Made by a program: the position numbers and the translations under genes. From NCBI GenBank assembly GCA_900548355.1, contig URKR01000045.1, positions 1-11,810 on the forward strand: a DNA stretch of 11,810 bases. The letters are read 5' to 3'. This DNA is from an uncultured Oscillospiraceae bacterium. GTDB taxonomy: Bacteria; Bacillota; Clostridia; Oscillospirales; Ruminococcaceae. The number at the start of each line of letters is the position of its first letter. The first letter of the stretch is position 1. Of the stretch, positions 6,041 through 11,698 are shown piece after piece. The notes below the pieces were generated by a model, which was given only the letters and a program-made list of their open reading frames with translations, did no database searches and had not been told where the DNA came from.

Positions 6041-7981
6041 TCACCTTTTCCGAAATATGAGCCTTCCGATCGTCGCTTCGGTGTCAGGGTCGAGCTCTAT
6101 TTCCAGCGCCGTCTCGCCGGCCGGCAGGTCAAGCTGCACTTCGCCGCGCCCTGTAAACCGGGTTTCGGCCACAACTTCCCCGCCCTGGCGTGCGCGCAGC
6201 GTACCGCCAGCGCCGGACACAATCTCGTATTCAAGCGTCAGCACCGCGTCGCAATGTACCGGCAGTGCGTCGGATTCCACCACGACGCCGGCCCCCTGGG
6301 CATGGAGGCGGCGGTCCGTATCCACGGTGCCGTTGCAGATATAGCCGCGGCTGTTGCAATAATCCACCGCTTCGCTGCCAAACCCGAGCCCAGCGCTGCC
6401 GTCCAGCAGGTTCCGGCCGGTGCAGGCATACAGGTCATACCCGCCGGCCCGGGCCAGGTACTGATACTGCGCGGCCAGCCAGGCCGGCGCGCGTTCGGAC
6501 AGCGGCTGCCCCGCCTTCAGCGCAAGAACGCTTGGCGCGCCATAGCTGGAAGCGTCGGCATCGCCGCGGGGGCCGTCGTAGACAATCGTTGTTTCGCAGC
6601 CGGATTCCAGGATCACATACCGCCGGCGGCCATCCAGCGCGGCGCAGATTTCAGCCCCGCCGGCCTCGTAATCGACAAAGACATCGTCGGCTTCGACCGC
6701 AAGTTCGTCAAGCGCGTCAACCAGCTGCCGCTGCGGCGTGGTGACGCCGACGGTTCCATCCGGTTGCCAGATCGCCCCCACGGCGCCGGCATCCGCCAGC
6801 ACCACAACCGCCAGCACAGCGCCGGCCGCCAGCAGGCGGGCCGGCAGCCGCACCAGCGTTGCCGGCAGCCGGCCCAGCGTGATTGCCAGCAAAATCAGCA
6901 GAGGCACCGCGCCCATCAGGTGATATCGGTATTCAAACAGCGGGTCGCCGTAACGGGTATCGGTCAGCAGCAGCACGGCCAGGTTCCAGCCGAACATCCA
7001 CACCAGGCAGCCGGCCCCGTCCGGCAGACGCCGGCGCCAGCGGCGCAGCCCGCGCACGGCCCGCACCGCCGCCCAGATGAGCGCCGCCGCCAGACCTGCC
7101 CGCAGCAGCGTTGTCACGCCGGCCAGGCTGAGGGCTTCCACCGGGGTTTCTCCATCCGGGATGCCGCCAAACAGCCGCCAGAAACCGACCAGGCAGTTGG
7201 CTGCGTTGGTCACGAAGTCCGCCGCGCCGACCAGCGTCATGCTGTCCCCCTTGGCTGCCGCGCCAAACGCGGCGTTCGCCCAGAGCCCGGCCCCGGTGGC
7301 CAGCACCGCGCCCCCTGCACAGACCCCCTGGAACGCCGAAGGGCGGCAGGCCTGCCGCCAGCAGCGCCAGAGAAACCAGAGCAGCACCGGCGCCAGCCCG
7401 CAGGCCGCCGTGTAAACCCCGCTGGAAAGCCCGGTCAGCCCGATGCCGGCCAGGCAGAGCGCCGCGAGCAGCCAATCCCCCGCGCGGGGGCGGCGGGCCA
7501 GCAGCAGCGCAAAGAGCAGCAGCGGCAGCAGCACCTTGAAACTGTACTGGGCGGCGTTCAAAAACAGCATGTTCCAGTAATCCAGCATGCCAAACCGCCA
7601 GGGCGCCAGCACAAGCAGCACGGCCAGCGCGGCGGTGCCCCGCCGCGCGCCGAGCCGCCGGCACAAAAGCCAGACAACCCCGGCCCATGCAAAGACCAGC
7701 ACCCCATCGGCCAGGTGCAGAGCCAGGACCGGGTCGCCGGTCAGGCCATAGAAAGGCAGCGCAAACAGCAGCGCGCAGTCCAGTTCCATGGTGGTGGGGT
7801 AGACCCAATCCTGCAAAATCAGCCGCCCCTGTTCCCAGACGCCGCGCAGATTCGCGCAGACTTTGGCCGCATCGCCATCCAGCGTTGCGCCGCCGGCCGC
7901 AAAGGTCACGGCCAGCAGAAAGACGCACTGCACCAACACCAGCGCCACCGTCAGCACATCGCCAAGCGTCGGCTTTTTCAT
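6041..7981 (-). CDS. Large multi-spanning membrane protein, GT-C glycosyltransferase-like, function unknown
   Basis: 646 residues. About 11-12 hydrophobic helices lie between residues 8 and 402 (for example 8-30, 88-108, 150-162, 192-206, 218-240, 290-307, 323-340, 356-370, 384-402). A soluble C-terminal region (about 403-646) follows, presumably outside the cell; its last 90 residues look beta-rich. The first extracytoplasmic loop has acidic residues (TLDGDAAK, D35 and D37) followed by QDWVYPTTMELD (57-68). That layout recalls GT-C lipid-linked-sugar transferases and YfhO-like proteins, but I do not recognise a specific family. MKKPTL at 7981 is chosen over an in-frame ATG at 8002 because GGAGGGG lies 7-8 bases ahead. 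Four to six Cys are scattered in the C-terminal region (C447, C462, C520, C542, C549, C577). Its place between two metal GTPases is suggestive only. Confidence 0.75.
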   Translation of the reverse strand: MKKPTLGDVLTVALVLVQCVFLLAVTFAAGGATLDGDAAKVCANLRGVWEQGRLILQDWVYPTTMELDCALLFALPFYGLTGDPVLALHLADGVLVFAWAGVVWLLCRRLGARRGTAALAVLLVLAPWRFGMLDYWNMLFLNAAQYSFKVLLPLLLFALLLARRPRAGDWLLAALCLAGIGLTGLSSGVYTAACGLAPVLLWFLWRCWRQACRPSAFQGVCAGGAVLATGAGLWANAAFGAAAKGDSMTLVGAADFVTNAANCLVGFWRLFGGIPDGETPVEALSLAGVTTLLRAGLAAALIWAAVRAVRGLRRWRRRLPDGAGCLVWMFGWNLAVLLLTDTRYGDPLFEYRYHLMGAVPLLILLAITLGRLPATLVRLPARLLAAGAVLAVVVLADAGAVGAIWQPDGTVGVTTPQRQLVDALDELAVEADDVFVDYEAGGAEICAALDGRRRYVILESGCETTIVYDGPRGDADASSYGAPSVLALKAGQPLSERAPAWLAAQYQYLARAGGYDLYACTGRNLLDGSAGLGFGSEAVDYCNSRGYICNGTVDTDRRLHAQGAGVVVESDALPVHCDAVLTLEYEIVSGAGGTLRARQGGEVVAETRFTGRGEVQLDLPAGETALEIELDPDTEATIGRLIFRKR

Positions 7982-8010
7982 CCGCGATCCCCCTCCGTTC
8001 ATCTGGGGGT

Positions 8011-8039
8011 ATTATAACACACCGCACGGCGGGCCACAA
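8011..8039 (-). promoter_or_regulatory. Promoter of the membrane-protein gene
   Basis: Minus-strand extended -10 TGTTATAAT (hexamer 8016-8011) with a weak TTGTGG -35 (8039-8034) at 17 bp. The predicted start near 8004 leaves a short leader of about 22 bases that includes the strong ribosome binding site. Confidence 0.72.
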
Positions 8040-8043
8040 GCAA

Positions 8044-8065
8044 CGGCGGGCCGCAGGGCCCGCCG
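8044..8065 (-). terminator. Strong hairpin, likely terminator of the metal-chaperone gene
   Basis: CGGCGGGCC at 8044-8052 is perfectly inverted at 8057-8065 with a 4-base loop, 14 bases after the chaperone stop. On the minus strand it is followed by TTGCTTGTGG, a poor U-tract, so termination may be incomplete. CGGCGGGCC also recurs directly at 8027-8035. Confidence 0.55.
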
Positions 8066-8079
8066 GGGTTCAGCAAAGC

Positions 8080-9297
8080 TCAGATTTCAAACAGCCGGGC
8101 GATCGCATCCTCCTTGAGGTCGGAACCAATCACGCAGACCTTGCCGGTGACATCGGGGCCGCAGGGGCGGATCTCATGCTCGCCGGGAACCATGTCAAAT
8201 TCAAACCAGCCGCTGCCGCCGTCCACAATGCCCTTGGCGCGCAGCACAGCGCCGTATTCGCCCGAATCCAGCGCGGCGAGCGCCGCCTCCAGCGCTTCGC
8301 GGCTGTACTTGTGGGCCGTTTCATGGCCCCAGCTTGTGAAGACTTCGTCCGCATCGTGGTCATGGTGGTGGCCGCAGCTGCAGACGCCATGTTCGTCATA
8401 GTGATGGACATGGCCCTCTTCATGGTCGTGATGGTGGCAACAATGGCCTTCCTCCTGCTCATCTTCGTGATGGCAGTGGCCTTCCTCGTGGTCGTGATGG
8501 TGGCAGCAGTGGCCTTCCTCCTGCTCATCTTCGTGATGGCAGTGGCCTTCCTCATGGTCATGGTGATGGCAGCAATGGCCTTCTTCATGGTCGTGGTGGC
8601 AGTGCCCGCCATGGTGGTGATGCTCTTCCTCGCCGGTGTGGGCGGCGTTCGCGGCCTGGGCCTGGTCGATCAGCTCGGCGACGAGATCCCGCTTGCCGTC
8701 CATGACCGCGACAATCTGCTTGCCGTTGAGGGTAGCCCAATCGGTCGTGACGATTGTGGCCGTCGGGTTTTTCTGCTGCAGCAGATCCACCGCCGCATTG
8801 ATCTTGGCCTCGCTCGCGTTGCCGGTGCGGCTGAGGATCAGGCAGGAAGCATGGCTGACCTGGTCATCATAAAACTCACCGAAATTCTTCATATAGAGTT
8901 TGACCTTGTTCACATCACAGACCGTGACAAAGCTGTTGAGGGTGACCGGCAGCATTTCGGCCACGCCCTCCACCGCGCGGGTCACGTCAGACAGTTTGCC
9001 AACGCCGGAAGGCTCGATCAGGATACGGTCGGGGTGGTAGGTATCCACAACCTGCTTGAGCGCTTCGCGGAAATCGCCGACAAGGCTGCAGCAGATACAG
9101 CCGGAGTTGAGTTCGTTGACCTGGATGCCGGCCTCCCGCATGAAGCCGCCGTCGATGCCGATTTCACCGAACTCATTTTCGATCAGCACGAGCTTTTCAC
9201 CGCCGAAGGCTTCCTGAATCAGCTTTTTGATGAGGGTTGTCTTGCCCGCGCCAAGGAAGCCGGAAAAAATATCAATTTTGGTCTTGTTCTCTGCCAT
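8080..9297 (-). CDS. COG0523 (CobW/ZNG-type) metal-chaperone GTPase with a His/Cys-rich repeat
   Basis: 405 residues. N-terminal GTPase: Walker A GFLGAGKTT at 13-21, ENEFGEIGID at 40-49, the canonical metal motif GCICC at 66-70, and ILIEPSGVG at 92-100. The G4 site reads SRTGN (156-160) in place of NKxD. Residues 226-313 are a metal-binding low-complexity segment with about 37 His and 11 Cys. A CobW C-terminal domain (about 318-405) ends the protein. Family knowledge: COG0523 proteins use GTP hydrolysis to deliver metal to client enzymes; His-rich insertions between the two domains are common, and many members belong to zinc-starvation regulons. Zinc is the likeliest metal, nickel or cobalt remain possible. 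The ATG at 9297 is chosen because the P-loop strand follows directly and AAAGG lies 10 bases ahead; the longer frame from 9351 starts inside the leader. Confidence 0.93.
   Translation of the reverse strand: MAENKTKIDIFSGFLGAGKTTLIKKLIQEAFGGEKLVLIENEFGEIGIDGGFMREAGIQVNELNSGCICCSLVGDFREALKQVVDTYHPDRILIEPSGVGKLSDVTRAVEGVAEMLPVTLNSFVTVCDVNKVKLYMKNFGEFYDDQVSHASCLILSRTGNASEAKINAAVDLLQQKNPTATIVTTDWATLNGKQIVAVMDGKRDLVAELIDQAQAANAAHTGEEEHHHHGGHCHHDHEEGHCCHHHDHEEGHCHHEDEQEEGHCCHHHDHEEGHCHHEDEQEEGHCCHHHDHEEGHVHHYDEHGVCSCGHHHDHDADEVFTSWGHETAHKYSREALEAALAALDSGEYGAVLRAKGIVDGGSGWFEFDMVPGEHEIRPCGPDVTGKVCVIGSDLKEDAIARLFEI
8359..8622 (-). repeat. Coding tandem repeat: His/Cys/Glu metal-binding segment
   Basis: Two adjacent 66-bp units (8521-8586 and 8455-8520) encode the same 22-residue peptide, beginning EEGHCCHHHDHEEGHC, and a third partial unit runs from 8454 to about 8410. 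A HHHHGGHCHHDH lead-in and a VCSCGHHHDHD exit complete the segment. The two full units differ at 6 bases, all third positions and all silent. Confidence 0.92.
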
Positions 9298-9355
9298 GAT
9301 ACTGCACCTTTCTATCTTATCCATAGCACAAACATCTGTTCCTATGAGCATGTGT

Positions 9356-9382
9356 TTAGCAGTTGGCTTTTCTAACTGCTAA
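9356..9382. promoter_or_regulatory. Perfect inverted repeat at the start of the metal-chaperone transcript, candidate operator
   Basis: TTAGCAGTT at 9356-9364 is perfectly inverted at 9374-9382 over a 9-base loop. It sits right where transcription from the minus-strand -10 box should begin, so it may be a repressor site or the first stem of the leader RNA. It does not match the Bacillus Zur box or the AdcR box as I know them. Confidence 0.5.
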
Positions 9383-9386
9383 CCTT

Positions 9387-9395
9387 ATTATAACA
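9387..9395 (-). promoter_or_regulatory. Extended -10 promoter of the metal-chaperone gene
   Basis: Minus-strand TGTTATAAT (hexamer TATAAT at 9392-9387). A TTGACA occurs at 9405-9400, but it is only 7 bp from the -10 and so cannot be its -35 partner. Predicted start near 9380, leader about 80 bases. Confidence 0.65.
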
Positions 9396-9428
9396 AAGAT
9401 GTCAAGGGGGACGCCGCGTTTTTTCCCC

Positions 9429-9457
9429 TTTACAGCGCCAGGCCGGGGGACTATAAT
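9429..9457 (+). promoter_or_regulatory. Promoter of the plus-strand hypothetical gene
   Basis: TTTACA (9429-9434), 17-bp spacer, TATAAT (9452-9457). Predicted start near 9464, leaving a leader of about 120 bases with a small CGCC/GGCG hairpin near its 5' end. It is arranged back to back with the metal-chaperone promoter. The 9298-9583 gap holds only these two promoters, the inverted repeat and the two leaders. Confidence 0.78.
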
Positions 9458-9583
9458 GGGGGCACGCCGAACCGGCGTTTCGAAACCATCCTGTTCAAAA
9501 GCGGCATCGGCATATGGCGCACCGCTGCTGAACGTGAAAGGGGACGCCCGCTTTTGCGCCCGCCCCCGGAAAGGAAGACCCCT

Positions 9584-10129
9584 ATGCTGGAAGAATTTTT
9601 GTCACTGCTTTGCGGCCGGTTCAACAACGCCGCCCAGGCCGCCGAACAGCAGGCCCTTGACCCGAACTTTCCGCTGGCGGCGCACTGCAACACCGCCTGC
9701 AACGATAAGATCGCCCACCTGCCCGCCGGGTTTGCCGGCGTTTTTGTGGTGGAAGAAAGCACCTACACCGCCAACGGCAAAACCCATGCTTCGCCGCATC
9801 TGTTTCTTTTTACCGAGGAAGGCGACGGCATCCGGCTGACCTCCTACGAAATCCCGGCCGGGTATGATAAGGACACATTCACCTATGCCGCCATGGGCCG
9901 GGTGGAATATGCCGACCTGGTTCCTTCCAAAAAGTTCACGCCGGCGCTCTACCGGCGTGAGGGCAACGCCTGGGTGGGCGGCAGCACAAGCTGGTTCACC
10001 CCGGTGCTCAAGTTCACATTGTGGGAGCGGTTCTCCCCCGACGGGCTCGAAGTCAGCGAGACAATGGAGCTTAACGGCAAACGGACCTTCGGGTTTGACC
10101 AGCCGCTGCTGTACCGTCGGATCGACTGA
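9584..10129 (+). CDS. Uncharacterised soluble 181-residue protein, possibly calycin/CpcT-like
   Basis: The only plus-strand gene. No signal peptide or membrane helix is visible; the chain is rich in alternating hydrophobic and polar stretches that look like beta strands (FAGVFVVEESTY 50-61, HLFLFTEEGDGIRLTSYEI 72-90, VLKFTLWERFSPDGLEVSE 141-159). The N-terminal CGRFNNAAQA (10-19) recalls the start of CpcT/CpeT-type proteins (G-x-F-x-N-x-x-Q), a calycin fold, and the overall length would fit, but the similarity is weak and phycobilin biology is not expected here. Cys at 10, 35 and 39 could bind metal (HCNTAC, 34-39). The ATG at 9584 has AAGGAAG just upstream; a TTG at 9554 is the alternative start. 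It shares its upstream region with the metal-chaperone gene and ends before a good terminator. Confidence 0.8.
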   Translation: MLEEFLSLLCGRFNNAAQAAEQQALDPNFPLAAHCNTACNDKIAHLPAGFAGVFVVEESTYTANGKTHASPHLFLFTEEGDGIRLTSYEIPAGYDKDTFTYAAMGRVEYADLVPSKKFTPALYRREGNAWVGGSTSWFTPVLKFTLWERFSPDGLEVSETMELNGKRTFGFDQPLLYRRID

Positions 10130-10158
10130 TCCGACGAAGAAAACGGCGGAAAAAACAC

Positions 10159-10190
10159 AAGCGGCCGGCCGCAAGGCCCGCCGCTTTTTT
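10159..10190 (+). terminator. Intrinsic terminator of the plus-strand gene
   Basis: A 12-bp stem (10159-10170 with 10175-10186) has one C-C mismatch, a GCAA tetraloop and a run of six T. An A-run lies on the other side, so it could also work on the minus strand. Confidence 0.9.
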
Positions 10191-10199
10191 GTGCTGCCG

Positions 10200-10241
10200 A
10201 AAAAAGGTTGCCCCCGCCTGTTTGCGGTGACAGGCGGGGGC
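10200..10241 (-). terminator. Intrinsic terminator of the birA unit / candidate sRNA
   Basis: GCCCCCGCCTG (minus strand, 10241-10231) pairs perfectly with CAGGCGGGGGC (10220-10210) over a 10-base loop, followed by AACC and six T (10205-10200). It faces the plus-strand terminator at 10159-10190 between convergent genes. Confidence 0.88.
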
Positions 10242-10336
10242 GGTTGGGGTATCGTTTTGGTGTGAGGAGGAATCATGTTCCAGGGTAACGGTTGCGGCTC
10301 CGTTCCCTGTGCTTATAGGATACCCAAGACTTGCGA
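10200..10336 (-). ncRNA. Candidate small regulatory RNA downstream of birA
   Basis: On the minus strand a TATAAT at 10349-10344 is followed by a region of about 135 bases that folds and then terminates. TTGGGTATC (10327-10319) pairs with 10253-10244 with one extra C. Inside it CAGGGAACGG (10309-10300) pairs with 10291-10281 with one bulged A and an 8-base loop. An unpaired stretch at 10280-10254 carries CCTCCTC (10270-10264), complementary to Shine-Dalgarno sequences. An 11-bp terminator stem plus U6 closes the RNA. It does not match SRP RNA, 6S RNA, tmRNA or any riboswitch I know, and no gene lies downstream for a riboswitch to control. The alternative is a 27-codon plus-strand frame at 10275-10358 preceded by GAGGAGG, but that frame has no promoter. 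Confidence 0.55.
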
Positions 10337-10343
10337 AAAAAAT

Positions 10344-10370
10344 ATTATATCCATATGAATTTTCTGTTAA
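10344..10370 (-). promoter_or_regulatory. Possible promoter of the candidate sRNA
   Basis: TATAAT (10349-10344) with TTAACA (10370-10365) only 15 bp upstream; the -35 overlaps the birA stop codon. The -10 is perfect and the surrounding DNA is unusually A/T-rich for this window, but the spacing is short. Confidence 0.5.
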
Positions 10371-11131
10371 TTCTGCGCGGGAGGCGCTCCGGTTTCCGCA
10401 TCCACCGCCCCGTAAATGCCGCCGACGCTGACCTCCCCGGTAAACACCCGGGTCGGGCCTGCTTCGGTTTCCACAACCAGGCGGCCTTCGGGGTCAATGT
10501 CAATGGCGGTGCCGGCGCCGCCTTCAAAGGTCACGCGGCGGCCAAGGTTGAGGCAGGCGCGGCGGTATGCATCACGGCAGGCCGCAAAGCCGCGGTCGGC
10601 AAATTCTTCCATCGCAGGGCCGAATTCGCCGGTCAGCGCTTCGGCCAGGGCGGAGGCGTCATCTTGGGGGGAAACCTGCACCCCCTGCAGCGCAAGGCTT
10701 GTCGCATGGGGCAGGCCGGCGGCCTCAAACATGGCGGCTTCCTGCGCAAGGTTGACCCCAATGCCGCACAGGATGGCCCGGCCGCGCCCGTCGGCAACAC
10801 TTTCACACAGGATGCCGGCAATCTTTTTTCCGCCAAGCAGCAGGTCGTTCGGCCACTTGACCCGGGCGGCAATGCCGTACCTGGCCCCCAGCACCCGGCT
10901 GAGCGCCAGGCTTGCATAGAGCGGCAGGGCGGCCGGGTCGGCCAAGGGGCGGCGCAGCACCGCCGTATAATACAGCGCGCGGCCGGCCGCGTTGGCCCAG
11001 GCGCGGCCCAGGCGGCCGCGGCCGGCCGTCTGGCTCATGGTCCACACGGCGCCGACCGCATCAAATTCAGCCAGGTGCGCCTTGGCCCAGCGGTTTGTGG
11101 AATCCACCGCCGGCAGATACAGCACCTTCAC
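10367..11131 (-). CDS. birA: Biotin--[acetyl-CoA-carboxylase] ligase, monofunctional
   Basis: 254 residues from the GTG at 11131. It makes biotinyl-AMP and attaches biotin to carrier proteins such as the acetyl-CoA carboxylase BCCP subunit. Seen: VDSTN at 9-13, the biotin/ATP-binding SQTAGRGRLGRAW at 33-45, KWPNDLLLGGKKIAGIL at 92-108, and a C-terminal SH3-like domain (about 208-245; GRRVTFEGG through FTGEVSVGGI). The N-terminal DNA-binding HTH of bifunctional BirA is absent, so it should not act as the biotin repressor. Start: the GTG overlaps the upstream stop as GTGA with AGGA just ahead; an in-frame GTG at 11155 or at 11125 is also possible, since all give a sensible N-terminus. It is translationally coupled to the phosphodiesterase gene. 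Confidence 0.93.
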   Translation of the reverse strand: MKVLYLPAVDSTNRWAKAHLAEFDAVGAVWTMSQTAGRGRLGRAWANAAGRALYYTAVLRRPLADPAALPLYASLALSRVLGARYGIAARVKWPNDLLLGGKKIAGILCESVADGRGRAILCGIGVNLAQEAAMFEAAGLPHATSLALQGVQVSPQDDASALAEALTGEFGPAMEEFADRGFAACRDAYRRACLNLGRRVTFEGGAGTAIDIDPEGRLVVETEAGPTRVFTGEVSVGGIYGAVDAETGAPPAQN

Positions 11132-11628
11132 AGGTCCTGCGGCACCCGCTTCCACCCGAAAGCGCAGGCGCCGTCCTCCACCGTGATCACACCGTAGCTG
11201 CCGGTATCCCGCAGGCTGCCGGGGTTGAAAAGCGCCGGCGCGCCGGGCTTGGCCGGTACCCGGGCCTGGTGATGGGTGTGGCCGAACAGCACAACGTCGG
11301 CCCCCCGGGCGGCGCCGGCCTCCAGCAAGGGTTCATAGCTGCTTTTGGCGTTGTACAGATGGCCGTGGGTATAGAAAAACAGCACCCCGCCAAACGGGGC
11401 CAGGCCCTCGGCCGGGTCGGGGTAGCCGATATCGCAGTTGCCGCGCACGCGATACATCGGGTATGGGGGCTGCAGCCGTTCCTGGGTCAAAGCCTGCTCC
11501 AGGTCATACAGGCCGTCGCCCAAAAAGAAGAGCGCGTCGGCGGTTTCATGGCGCAGCAGCCACCGCACCCGGGTCACACGGCCGTGGGTGTCGCTGACCA
11601 CAAGGATCTTGCTGGTTTCGGCGGACAT
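11128..11628 (-). CDS. YfcE/MJ0936-family metallophosphoesterase
   Basis: 166 residues, the full length of this compact calcineurin-like family. The dinuclear metal site is intact: SDTHG at 12-16 (D13, H15), LGDG at 36-39 (D38), GNCD at 63-66 (N64), THGH at 87-90 (H88) and GHTHH at 116-120 (H117, H119), then NPGSLRD at 135-141. Family members cleave phosphodiesters; YfcE and MJ0936 act on model substrates and their physiological targets are unknown. AGGAGG lies 10 bases ahead of the ATG. The gene overlaps birA by 4 bases at its 3' end. The terminator directly upstream leaves no room for a normal promoter, so it may depend on readthrough from the rsmI-like gene. Confidence 0.92.
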   Translation of the reverse strand: MSAETSKILVVSDTHGRVTRVRWLLRHETADALFFLGDGLYDLEQALTQERLQPPYPMYRVRGNCDIGYPDPAEGLAPFGGVLFFYTHGHLYNAKSSYEPLLEAGAARGADVVLFGHTHHQARVPAKPGAPALFNPGSLRDTGSYGVITVEDGACAFGWKRVPQDL

Positions 11629-11659
11629 AAACGGAATACCTCCTGGGGATCAAAACTGT

Positions 11660-11690
11660 CAAAAAATGTCCCTGCCGGCGCCGGCAGGGA
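11660..11690 (-). terminator. Intrinsic terminator after the rsmI-like gene
   Basis: A perfect 22-bp palindrome, TCCCTGCCGGCGCCGGCAGGGA (11669-11690 in two arms of 11), is followed on the minus strand by CA and six T. It lies 8 bases past the stop of the gene at the right edge. Confidence 0.88.
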
Positions 11691-11698
11691 GCGGCCGC

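Noticed and set aside
5924..8017. A 697-codon plus-strand frame rich in Arg, Gln and His
   Set aside because: It mirrors the membrane protein on the minus strand, where hydrophobic helices, promoter and ribosome binding site all agree.
8359..8622. Tandem repeats as a possible CRISPR array
   Set aside because: The 66-bp units are adjacent without unique spacers and lie in frame inside a gene.
7687..9375. A plus-strand frame that appears to encode a hydrophobic Val/Met/Ala/Leu membrane segment
   Set aside because: The hydrophobic run is the reverse complement of the His/Cys repeat codons of the metal chaperone, not a membrane protein.
9356..9382. Zur or AdcR operator
   Set aside because: The palindrome TTAGCAGTT-N9-AACTGCTAA fits neither the Bacillus Zur consensus nor the TTAAC-GTTAA AdcR box, so no regulator is named.
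9400..9405. TTGACA as the -35 of the metal-chaperone promoter
   Set aside because: It is only 7 bp from the TATAAT; at a proper 17 bp the matching -10 would be TTAGCA, which is very poor.
10244..10330. Cobalamin or other riboswitch
   Set aside because: AGGGAA and CCGCAAC fragments recall the B12 aptamer, but the remaining conserved boxes are absent and no gene lies downstream on the minus strand.
11652..11663. TTGACA on the minus strand next to the rsmI-like terminator as a promoter
   Set aside because: It falls in the terminator U-tract, and its -10 position would cover the ribosome binding site of the phosphodiesterase gene with only a poor TATTCC.
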